Source: DASRDE01 sp035938175
GTDB taxonomy: Bacteria > Vulcanimicrobiota > Vulcanimicrobiia > Vulcanimicrobiales > Vulcanimicrobiaceae
Assembly (NCBI GenBank): GCA_035938175.1
Contig: DASZHD010000026.1
Location: 1-64,000, forward strand
Direction: 5' to 3'
DNA: 64,000 nt
The notes beneath the pieces were generated by a model. It ran no database searches. It was not told the DNA's origin and saw only the letters and a program-made list of their open reading frames with translations. How positions within the stretch are numbered: position 1 is the first letter of the stretch; each line of letters starts with the position of its first letter. Shown in pieces: positions 50,191 to 59,395 of this stretch. A program made the translations under genes and the position numbers.

Positions 50191-51224
50191 GCGGGCACCG
50201 CCCGCAGCGCCTCGGGCGCGACGTCTCCGCGCGCCACGAGTTCGGAAACGTGCGATTCCAGCGTTTGCATGCCGAATTGCCGGCCCGTGGAAATCACATT
50301 ACCAATCTGATGCGTTTTTCCATCACGAATGATGTGCCGCACGGCGTCGTTTACCAGGAGCACTTCGACGGCGCAAACCCGGCCGGTCCCCTCCGCACGC
50401 GGAAGCAAACGCGTCGATACTACGCCGGCCAACGTTTGTGCCAACTGGATGCGAATTTGATCTTGAACGTCGCCGCCGAACGCTCCAACGACGCGATCGA
50501 TCGTTTGGGCGGCGTCGCCGGTGTGAAGCGTCGAGAGCACCAAATGGCCTGTCTCTGCTGCCGTTAACGCTGCGTGCATGGTCGCCGCGTCTCGCAGTTC
50601 GCCGATGAGAATCACATCGGGATCGCTCCGAAGCGCGCCTAAAACCGCGCTCGAGAAAGTGGCTACGTCGCTGCCGATGCTTCGCTGATTAACGAGTGAC
50701 TTTACGGGATGGTGCCGGTACTCGACCGGATCTTCGATGGTCACGATGTGTTTTGCATACCGCCGGTTCACCGCGTCGATCATGGATGCGAGTAACGTCG
50801 ACTTGCCGCTTCCGGTAGGTCCGGCGATTAACACCAGTCCCTTCGATAGTGCGCACAGCGAACTCACCGCCGGCGGCAGGCCGAGGCTCTCCAACGCAGG
50901 CGTTTGCGATGCCAGGAGCCGCATCGCGAAGGCAATGCCAAGTTCGGTTTCATACCCGTGCACGCGTACGCGGCCGATTTGCGGCGCTTCGTACAATACG
51001 GTGACGTCGCCGCATCGCTCGAGTTCGGATCGGTCCGGCAAAACAGCGAGCGCGATCGCTTCGATCTCGTCTTCCGTCAACGGCGGCGCCGACATCGCCT
51101 CGAGCAATCCGTCGACACGCACGAGCGGCGGCACGCCGCAGCGAAGGTGCACGTCCGAGGCGTTTCGTCTGCGGCCGAAGTGCAGCACCTCCGCAAGGCG
51201 CACCGCGGCTAATGCGGCAGTCAC
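50187..51224 (-). CDS. pilT: PilT retraction ATPase
   Basis: 345 residues. Walker A LIAGPTGSGKSTLLASMID, Asp box IVTIEDPVEYRHHP, Walker B VILIGELRDAATMHAALTAAE, and His box GHLVLSTLHTGDAAQTIDR identify PilT. N-terminal NASDVHLRCGVPPLVRVDG is the usual PilT start. It powers pilus retraction. Overlaps pilB and pilC by four bases at each end. Confidence 0.94.
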   Translation of the reverse strand: MTAALAAVRLAEVLHFGRRRNASDVHLRCGVPPLVRVDGLLEAMSAPPLTEDEIEAIALAVLPDRSELERCGDVTVLYEAPQIGRVRVHGYETELGIAFAMRLLASQTPALESLGLPPAVSSLCALSKGLVLIAGPTGSGKSTLLASMIDAVNRRYAKHIVTIEDPVEYRHHPVKSLVNQRSIGSDVATFSSAVLGALRSDPDVILIGELRDAATMHAALTAAETGHLVLSTLHTGDAAQTIDRVVGAFGGDVQDQIRIQLAQTLAGVVSTRLLPRAEGTGRVCAVEVLLVNDAVRHIIRDGKTHQIGNVISTGRQFGMQTLESHVSELVARGDVAPEALRAVPA

Positions 51225-52777
51225 CGTCCGCTGCTCACGACGAGAACGCGCCGAAGTTCCTCGAAGCTCGTTCGGCCGGCCGTCACCGCCTCCACTCCAG
51301 CTGTCAAAATCGGTTCGTAATCCTTCGCGCGCGAGAGCGCTGCGATGCCGACTCCGGTGCTGCCCTGCGCTATGGCTGCGCGGATATCGGCGTCAACGAA
51401 GAGCGACTCGAAGAGGGCTACTCTTCCGGCGTAGCCGCTTCCATTGCAATCCCTGCACCCGCGCGCACGATACGCTCCGGCACGCTGCTGGATGCCGAAC
51501 TCCTGAAGGAATTCCATGCCGGCCAGAAACGGCTCTCTGCAGTTCATGCAGAGTTTACGAACTAACCGCTGTGCGATGACCGCGGTCAAGCCGGCTGCAA
51601 TGGTCTGCCGGGGAACCCCCAGCTCCAGCAACCTATCGATCGCGGTCGGCGCGTCGTTGCTGTGGAGTGAAGTCAGCACGAGCTGACCGCTCAGCGCGGC
51701 AGCTCCCGCAACGCCGGCGGTTTCTTCGTCGCGCATTTCACCGATCATGATGACGTTCGGATCTTGCCGTAAGAACGCTCGGACCGTGGTTGCAAACGTG
51801 ACGCCGGCGCGAGGGTTTATCTGCACCTGCGCGATGCCGGGTACCGTCACCTCGACTGGATCCTCGACGGTGCAGAGATTTTCCGTCGAGACGTCCCGTT
51901 CCGATAAGGCCGCATACAACGTGGTCGTCTTGCCGCTGCCGGTCGGACCGCAAACGATGACGAACCCGTGCGGTCCGCGCAGTATGGGCCGAAACCGCCG
52001 CAGCATCGATTGCGGCATCCCCAGTTCGTCGAGCGTCGGGATTTGAGCGGCGTGGTCGAGTAAGCGAATGACGAGCTTCTCTCCAGCAGTCGTCGGCATC
52101 GAGCTCACGCGGCCGTCGATACTGCGTCCATGCACGTTTATCACGTAACGGCCGTCCTGCGGCTGACGCTTATCTGCGATGTCCATGCCGGCAAGCAATT
52201 TTACGCGAGAAACGACGTGCGAGTGCAGTTCGGGCGGCAACGTAAGAATTTCGTTGAGAATTCCGTCGACGCGGTGACGCACGCGTCCGCCGTGCTTGGA
52301 GGGCTCGATGTGGATGTCGGAAGCGTTGGCATCGACCGAGGTCCGGTGAAGCTGTTCGAGCGTTCGCACCGCAGGCGCCTCGTCGTTGTGATTGCGCCGC
52401 ACCGCGGGCAGAATTGCCGCCTCGTCCCGATAGGCGTCGAAGAGACGCGCACGGATCTCTTCGCGCGGCGCGTAGAGCGCGCGAACGTGCATGCCGGTAG
52501 CTAAGCGAATCCGGTCGATCGTATCGCGATCGTCGAGATCGGGCACGGCGATCGTGATCTGATTGCCGTCGCTTTCCAGCGAGAGCACATCGTGCCGAAT
52601 CGCGAGTGCACGAGGTATACGGCGAATAGCGTCGGCTTCTAAATCGTAAGCCGAGACGTCTATAGGCATTGCAGCGCTATCCATAGCGTCCACACCCAAT
52701 CCTTTTGCGCAGAGCATACGTTTTGTTCGGTGCACCGGGCCCCTGCGCGGGCCATCGTCGGCGCGGCCGATAGTCAT
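51221..52777 (-). CDS. pilB: PilB/GspE extension ATPase
   Basis: About 518 residues. N-terminal GspE-type domain (IPRALAIRHDVLSLESDGN), NASDIHIEPSKHGGRVRHRV, Walker A VCGPTGSGKTTTLYAALSE, CTVEDPVEVTVPGIAQVQI, Walker B VIMIGEMRDEETAG and the zinc-binding Cys pairs CMNC and CRDC. It drives pilus assembly. The frame runs up to 53518, but that is a shadow of the kinase gene. Candidate starts are ATG 52777, 52717, 52684 and 52669; none has a strong ribosome site. First gene of the operon. Confidence 0.92.
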   Translation of the reverse strand: MTIGRADDGPRRGPVHRTKRMLCAKGLGVDAMDSAAMPIDVSAYDLEADAIRRIPRALAIRHDVLSLESDGNQITIAVPDLDDRDTIDRIRLATGMHVRALYAPREEIRARLFDAYRDEAAILPAVRRNHNDEAPAVRTLEQLHRTSVDANASDIHIEPSKHGGRVRHRVDGILNEILTLPPELHSHVVSRVKLLAGMDIADKRQPQDGRYVINVHGRSIDGRVSSMPTTAGEKLVIRLLDHAAQIPTLDELGMPQSMLRRFRPILRGPHGFVIVCGPTGSGKTTTLYAALSERDVSTENLCTVEDPVEVTVPGIAQVQINPRAGVTFATTVRAFLRQDPNVIMIGEMRDEETAGVAGAAALSGQLVLTSLHSNDAPTAIDRLLELGVPRQTIAAGLTAVIAQRLVRKLCMNCREPFLAGMEFLQEFGIQQRAGAYRARGCRDCNGSGYAGRVALFESLFVDADIRAAIAQGSTGVGIAALSRAKDYEPILTAGVEAVTAGRTSFEELRRVLVVSSGR

Positions 52778-52900
52778 GTTTTTATCATACGTGTCAATAC
52801 TCTGCTCACACTTTCGACACACCGCATTTTTAATGTCCCGCGCCCAATAAAAATGGGCACGTAAAGCGTGAAGCCTCGTAATTTTGGGAACCAAGGCAGC
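52778..52900. promoter_or_regulatory. Divergent region upstream of the pilus operon
   Basis: About 120 bases between pilB and the lipid kinase. On the minus strand, TTGACA lies at 52797-52792, a good -35, but a matching -10 is not clear. A short inverted repeat GCCCA-ATAAAAA-TGGGC lies at 52842-52858. The stretch is AT-rich compared with its surroundings. If the TTGACA is used, transcription would start after ATG 52777 and favour a shorter PilB start. Confidence 0.35.
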
Positions 52901-53791
52901 ATGCGTACCGTCACCATCGTCTGCCGCCTCAGTTCGCGTAACGGCCTGTCCTACTACCAACGTCTGGCCGGCGAACTGCCGGCGCGCGGTGTAAAGATTG
53001 CGGAAGTTCACATGGTCCGCCGACGGAAAGACTTGCGCGCGCGCATTCGCGGCGCGGTAAAATCCGGAGCGGAGTGCGTCGTGGTTATCGGCGGCGACGG
53101 TACGCAGACGGCCGCGGTCGGCGAACTGGCGAATACGAACACCGCGCTCGCGGTCGTTCCGGCGGGCACCGGCAACAGTTTTGCATTCAGTCTGGGCATC
53201 AAAGACGATCTCGACGCGGCAATCGAGACAATCGTCGGCGGCAGGCAGCTGCATGTCGACATCGGCTGCGTCAACGGCACGCGTTTCGCAAACTTTGCAA
53301 CGGTCGGCGTCATCGCCGATGCGGCGAATCGCACGCCGAAACGCTTGAAAAAGATCGTGGGGCCGATCGCGTACGGCGTCGCAGCGGTTGGTGCGTTCTT
53401 TCGCGACAAACCCTTCGAGATGACGGTCAAGTGGAAACACAACCGCCTTAAGATCGTCACGCATCAAGCGATAGTTGCCAGCGGCCGGTACTTCGGGTGG
53501 CAGCCGCTTACGCCGCATGCGAACGTGCGCAGCGGCGAGATTGCATTTTTTGCGGCGGCCGGTGACAAGATGTCGGACGTCGTTGAAACGAATGCGGCGT
53601 TACTGCGCGGCGAACATACGCGGCTCGCGCATGCCCATTATTTCTCGGCGCCGAAGATCACGATTAGCACGAAGCCCAAGCAGCCCGTCAATATCGACGG
53701 GCATGCGCTGGGGAAAACGCCCGCCAAGTTCAGCGTGAAAAAGCGCGCGCTCTTGGTACTGGTACCGCAAGACTTTCACGATCTCACGTGA
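52901..53791 (+). CDS. Diacylglycerol/lipid kinase family protein (YegS/DagK/LCB5)
   Basis: 296 residues from ATG 52901. Catalytic glycine-rich loop VVVIGGDGTQTAAVGELANT and VVPAGTGNSFAFSLGI are the DAGK signatures; a C-terminal beta domain follows, ending with NIDGHALGKTPAKFSVKK. Phosphorylates a lipid, such as diacylglycerol or undecaprenol. GTG 52868 is a less likely longer start. Its stop overlaps the PAP2 gene start (GTGA), so kinase and phosphatase are made together. Confidence 0.9.
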   Translation: MRTVTIVCRLSSRNGLSYYQRLAGELPARGVKIAEVHMVRRRKDLRARIRGAVKSGAECVVVIGGDGTQTAAVGELANTNTALAVVPAGTGNSFAFSLGIKDDLDAAIETIVGGRQLHVDIGCVNGTRFANFATVGVIADAANRTPKRLKKIVGPIAYGVAAVGAFFRDKPFEMTVKWKHNRLKIVTHQAIVASGRYFGWQPLTPHANVRSGEIAFFAAAGDKMSDVVETNAALLRGEHTRLAHAHYFSAPKITISTKPKQPVNIDGHALGKTPAKFSVKKRALLVLVPQDFHDLT

Positions 53792-54423
53792 CCGCGGACC
53801 TTCGGCTCTTTACAGCTGCCGCCGTCTGCTTTGCGGCATTTGCACTGCTCGGTCTGCGTGTGTCCCGCCGCCCGTTAGGACGCTTGGATTCATTTGCGGT
53901 GTACTTTCGCGGGCAAGCCACGCGATTGGCGCGCGCATTCACCATTTCGGGCCGTGCTGCCGGCGTAACGACCGCTTGCGTCATGGCGTTCGTGGTGTTT
54001 TTGCTGTTGCGCAAGCCGCTCTGGATTCCGCTTGCGATAACGGTATCGCAGGTGACGTCGCAAGGGTTGATCGAGGCGTGCAAGGCGCTCTACGTGCGGA
54101 CGCGCCCCGATTACTGGCTGGTGGGTATGGATGCCGGTCATTCCTACCCCAGCGGGCATTCGTCCACCGCGATCGCGTTTGTCATGGCCTGGGCGCTCGT
54201 GGTCGCGTTCGCGGGGCTGTATCCTCCGGTTCGAGACTGTGCGATCGCGGTGTTCGCGCTCTGGGCGCTCGGTATCATGTGGTCGCGCCTTGCCCTGGGA
54301 GCGCATTATCTTACGGACGTTTTCGGCGGCATGCTGTTCGGCACGGGGTGGCTGTGCCTGATGTGCGCCTTGTTACTGCATTTTGCGGGATTCGTTCTGC
54401 GTGCGCCGCACGATATTTGGTAG
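53788..54423 (+). CDS. PAP2-family membrane phosphatase
   Basis: 211 residues with about five to six membrane helices. PAP2 motifs in order: CKALYVRTRPDYWL (KxxxxxxRP), YPSGHSSTA (PSGH) and SRLALGAHYLTDVFGG (SRxxxxxHxxxD). Such enzymes remove phosphate from lipid phosphates such as undecaprenyl pyrophosphate or phosphatidate. Coupled to the lipid kinase gene, suggesting lipid carrier or phosphatidate turnover. Confidence 0.9.
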   Translation: MTADLRLFTAAAVCFAAFALLGLRVSRRPLGRLDSFAVYFRGQATRLARAFTISGRAAGVTTACVMAFVVFLLLRKPLWIPLAITVSQVTSQGLIEACKALYVRTRPDYWLVGMDAGHSYPSGHSSTAIAFVMAWALVVAFAGLYPPVRDCAIAVFALWALGIMWSRLALGAHYLTDVFGGMLFGTGWLCLMCALLLHFAGFVLRAPHDIW

Positions 54424-54432
54424 TATCAAGTC

Positions 54433-55713
54433 GTGCGCAGGTTCAGGCGTTTGTGGATCGTTGCGGTAGGGATAGGCGCGGCAATTGCGTCGATCGGCGC
54501 ATCGACGCCCGGTGCGCTGCGCTCGCCCTCGTCTTGGACGCAGTTTCGACTGCTCGATACGGCGAACGCGGTGGTGCCGGGAACGTTGACGGCCGCGTGG
54601 CGTGCGAAGACGGGTGCGCCCTTCTCTTCCAGTCCCACCATTAGCGGAACAACGCTCTACATCGGCGACAACGCGGGCACGCTCCGTGCGTTCGACGTTA
54701 CGAGCGGCAAGGTGCTATGGAGCGCGCAAGTATCCAAACCGCTGATGTCTGCGCCGCTGCTCTACGGCGGCCTGGCAATCGTGGGCGAAGGCGACGAAGG
54801 CAGCCCTTCAAACGCTACGCCGAATCAACCCGTGCACGTCGGCTCCGGCGAAAGCGCGCTGCTGGCATACGATCAGCATACGGGTGCTTTGCGGTGGCGC
54901 GTTCCTCTGCCTGGAAGCGGAATGCCGACGCCCGCGATCGTGCATGGCATTCTGGTGCAGCAGAACGGGGCGGGATCGCTGTACGGAGTCGATCCGCAAA
55001 CCGGGCGCGTGATCTATACGCGCGATCTGCATTCGATCGCGTCGATGTCGGCAGCGATACCGATCGGCCAAGACGCCTTCGTCTCCAGCGGTACCGCCGA
55101 GAACGCGGTATTGCTCTTGGATGCCGCAAGCGGAAACGTTTTGCAGAAGTATCTCTTCGCGCCGAACGCATCGGGATTCGGCGATTGCCCGGTGGTCTGG
55201 AACGGCAAATACGTCCTCTGCGATTACACGATACCGCCGTACGGTTCGGTGCCGCAGCAAACCGATCGCTTCGCAAACGAGCGGGCCTTCGCGGTGGATC
55301 CCCGCGCCGGCAAACGCATCTGGGACGTCTATCTCGAGCGCGGATCGCTGCCGCGGCGCAACGAAGCCGCGATTCCCTTGCTGGCGTACAACACGCTGTA
55401 CTGCGGCAGCTCCGTCGCGCCGTATATGCACGCGCTCGATCCGGCCACGGGCGCGATCAAATGGCGCAGGCAGGTGCGCGGCAATGTGCTCGGCGGCATC
55501 GTGGCCGCCGGTGGTGCGGTCTACTTCGGAGATCTCTCCGGGTATCTGTGGGCGCTCGACGCCAAGACCGGAGCAGTGATCGGCGATTGGTATGCGGCCA
55601 CCCCGTTCAACGTCGGCTCCCCAATCATCGCGGGACAAACGCTCGTCATCGGAAGCCGCGGAGGGACGCTGATTGCGGTCCCGCTCTACCGCATTCGCAC
55701 GTCGCACAACTAG
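54433..55713 (+). CDS. Exported PQQ-type beta-propeller repeat protein
   Basis: 426 residues. Signal or anchor segment (LWIVAVGIGAAIASIGAS), then repeated propeller blades of the PQQ-like type: TLYIGDNAGTLRAFDVTSGK, ALLAYDQHTGALRWRVPLPG, SLYGVDPQTGRVIYTRDL, AFAVDPRAGKRIWDVYL, MHALDPATGAIKWRRQV and YLWALDAKTGAVIGDWY. Similar to BamB-like or dehydrogenase-type propellers, but no catalytic or PQQ-binding residues can be named. GTG start nine bases after the PAP2 stop. Role unknown. Confidence 0.85.
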   Translation: MRRFRRLWIVAVGIGAAIASIGASTPGALRSPSSWTQFRLLDTANAVVPGTLTAAWRAKTGAPFSSSPTISGTTLYIGDNAGTLRAFDVTSGKVLWSAQVSKPLMSAPLLYGGLAIVGEGDEGSPSNATPNQPVHVGSGESALLAYDQHTGALRWRVPLPGSGMPTPAIVHGILVQQNGAGSLYGVDPQTGRVIYTRDLHSIASMSAAIPIGQDAFVSSGTAENAVLLLDAASGNVLQKYLFAPNASGFGDCPVVWNGKYVLCDYTIPPYGSVPQQTDRFANERAFAVDPRAGKRIWDVYLERGSLPRRNEAAIPLLAYNTLYCGSSVAPYMHALDPATGAIKWRRQVRGNVLGGIVAAGGAVYFGDLSGYLWALDAKTGAVIGDWYAATPFNVGSPIIAGQTLVIGSRGGTLIAVPLYRIRTSHN

Positions 55714-55876
55714 CCGCGCGCACGTACCGGCGCTTCACAATACCTTAACGCAGAGCGGCCCCCGGAAAACTAGGCGCCAAGCGCGTTACGCAGTACTCTT
55801 ACGGCGAAGCGGTTTACGGCCGCGAATTCCGCATTGGCCGTATATCGAGGAAGGTACCTGATCACCGGAGGATCGC

Positions 55877-56284
55877 ATGAATACACGCTTCACGCCTTTG
55901 CTTGCCCTTGCACTAACCGCGCTGACCGGTTGCGCCGGAACATTGGCGCCGGCCGGCCACATTGTGGGCATGGATCAACACGCGGTGCAAGCCGTTATCG
56001 TTCAGCCCGCATCGCTGAGGTTTTTGCAAAGCGGCGCCGCAAATTCGCAAACGTTTCAAGCATTCACACAGTTTGCGGGCGACATCACCGCCGTTTCCAG
56101 CAACAATAACTGCGCAACGGTCAATCCGCCCTCGGAGCCCGTCGGAACTCCGCCGACCTCGCCGGACGGCGTAAAGAGCGCCACGTTCACGGTAACGCCC
56201 GTCGGAGCCGGCAGATGCACGATTACCGTTACGGACAAAAAGGGCAATACGGCCGACGTAACGGTGCTGTTCTTCGGCGACTAG
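55877..56284 (+). CDS. Small lipoprotein with Ig-like domain
   Basis: 135 residues. Lipoprotein signal peptide ending in a lipobox LTGC (Cys19). The mature part is a small beta-rich domain with VQPASLRFLQSGAANSQTF near the start and RCTITVTDKKGNTADVTV at the end, like bacterial Ig-like (BIG) domains. Two more cysteines (NNNC and GRC) could form a disulfide. CCGGAGGATCGC gives a good ribosome site. A 163-base spacer precedes it in which I see no gene. Function unknown. Confidence 0.75.
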   Translation: MNTRFTPLLALALTALTGCAGTLAPAGHIVGMDQHAVQAVIVQPASLRFLQSGAANSQTFQAFTQFAGDITAVSSNNNCATVNPPSEPVGTPPTSPDGVKSATFTVTPVGAGRCTITVTDKKGNTADVTVLFFGD

Positions 56285-56288
56285 CGCC

Positions 56289-57635
56289 CTAGTAGTCGCT
56301 ATCCGCGGGTCCGTACACCAGCTGGTTTTCGAACCACGCTGCAGTTCGCATTGCCGGAATGGGCCGGAACGGCTCGGGAACTTGGTTGAAATCGAAGCAG
56401 TCGCGTAACGCGTCGGAACGTTCGTCGGTTTGGTGCAGCGAAGGTAAATCGAAGACATTTTCTTCAAAGTGCACCACGCTGCCGAACTGATGCTCGACGT
56501 GTGAGATGTAGTGGCGCTTCGCCCACGGAGAGATCACCAGCATCGGCACGCGGAAGCCCAGACCCATGCGATCGATTTGGGGCGGTGCAACGTGATCGTA
56601 CCAGCCGCCCCAGTCGTCCCACAGTAAAACGATCGCCGTCGAACGCCAGATCGGACTCTCGCCGATTGCATTGACGACCGACGCCACCCATTCGGGCCCG
56701 TACGCCCCTTTGACCACCAAATCGCGTCCGGTGAGCTCCACGGGAAACGGATGATCGGAGTCTTGCGCGTTCGGCACAACCCAAACCAAATTCGCCAGGT
56801 CGGCGCGCGCGGCGTCTTTGAGCACTTGCGTTTCCGGCGAGATTACGTTGCCCCAAAACTTCGAGTACCGGATATGCCTAATCGCATCGAACGCCGACCA
56901 AATGTTGCCCAGATCGTCGAGCCCGGGCGCGTAATAGTTCCACGTCACGCCGTTGGCCATCGCGACGTCGGCAAGCGTCGGAATATTCAGGCACGGATAC
57001 ATGCCCGGCGTCACCTCGTTGCCGTTCTCGTCGATCCAACTCACGCGCGCGGTTGCCGGGGAATCGCAGCCCCATGCGTATTCCGTCGTCTCCATTTCGT
57101 TGGGATTATTCGACGTCCACTCCGACTGGCCGGCGATCAAATAGAGATGCGCGGGAAACGTCGGACCCGTGTTCGATTGAAACATGCGATCCGCCAGCGT
57201 GTATTGCGAGGCCAAATCCCAGTACGGTTCCAGTTGCGAGCGCGGCACGTACGCGTACGGGAAGTCCGGGTCTTGACGCGGCAGCGTGTCGACGGTATCC
57301 CACCCGTCCATGTGACCGTCGTCGTACTCTTTCACCCACGCCTTGTGCTGATGATCCACGTCGACGGGCTCGTCCAGGTTTACAGGATGCAGTTGCACCG
57401 GGCCGTCGTGCGACATGCCGGTATCCACGGTATCGGCGCCCGGAAACCCGTGGAAAAAATTATCGAAGCTGCGGTTTTCTTGAATGATGACGACGACGTG
57501 CTTGATGTGGCTCCGAAGGTCGCGCAGGTACTCGAGTTCGGCGCGCCGGTGTACGTTTATCGGCTGAGCGTCTGCTTGTGACGCCCAAAGAGCCGCGACG
57601 CTCAATGCGAGCAAAAACCGAACTGAACGCAGAAT
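56289..57635 (-). CDS. Secreted phosphoesterase (phospholipase C / acid phosphatase family), probable ATT start
   Basis: About 448 residues. The phosphoesterase-family N-terminus IKHVVVIIQENRSFDNFFHG is clear, followed by DRMFQSNTGPTFPAHLYLIAG, LLWDDWGGWYDHVAPPQ and VPMLVISPWAKRHYISH. The family hydrolyses phosphodiesters or monoesters outside the cytoplasm; a signal peptide is present. AGGAGG (57647-57642) is followed by an in-frame TAA two codons upstream, and the first codon at normal distance is ATT 57635, then CTG 57632. TTG 57614 is 27 bases from the site and would shorten the signal peptide. ATT or CTG is the best start. Confidence 0.85.
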   Translation of the reverse strand: MLRSVRFLLALSVAALWASQADAQPINVHRRAELEYLRDLRSHIKHVVVIIQENRSFDNFFHGFPGADTVDTGMSHDGPVQLHPVNLDEPVDVDHQHKAWVKEYDDGHMDGWDTVDTLPRQDPDFPYAYVPRSQLEPYWDLASQYTLADRMFQSNTGPTFPAHLYLIAGQSEWTSNNPNEMETTEYAWGCDSPATARVSWIDENGNEVTPGMYPCLNIPTLADVAMANGVTWNYYAPGLDDLGNIWSAFDAIRHIRYSKFWGNVISPETQVLKDAARADLANLVWVVPNAQDSDHPFPVELTGRDLVVKGAYGPEWVASVVNAIGESPIWRSTAIVLLWDDWGGWYDHVAPPQIDRMGLGFRVPMLVISPWAKRHYISHVEHQFGSVVHFEENVFDLPSLHQTDERSDALRDCFDFNQVPEPFRPIPAMRTAAWFENQLVYGPADSDY

Positions 57636-57687
57636 CGCTTACCTCCTTCTGCCAGGCGCTCTTACCCAAACACCGAAGGTGCGCACC

Positions 57688-59355
<1,668 letters not shown>

Positions 59356-59395
59356 GAGCCTTGAGCGGCCGGGGCAACTGGACGATACTGTACGT

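Noticed and set aside
52778..53518. N-terminal extension of the PilB frame
   Set aside because: It is antisense to the lipid kinase gene and crosses the intergenic region; no GspE-like sequence there.
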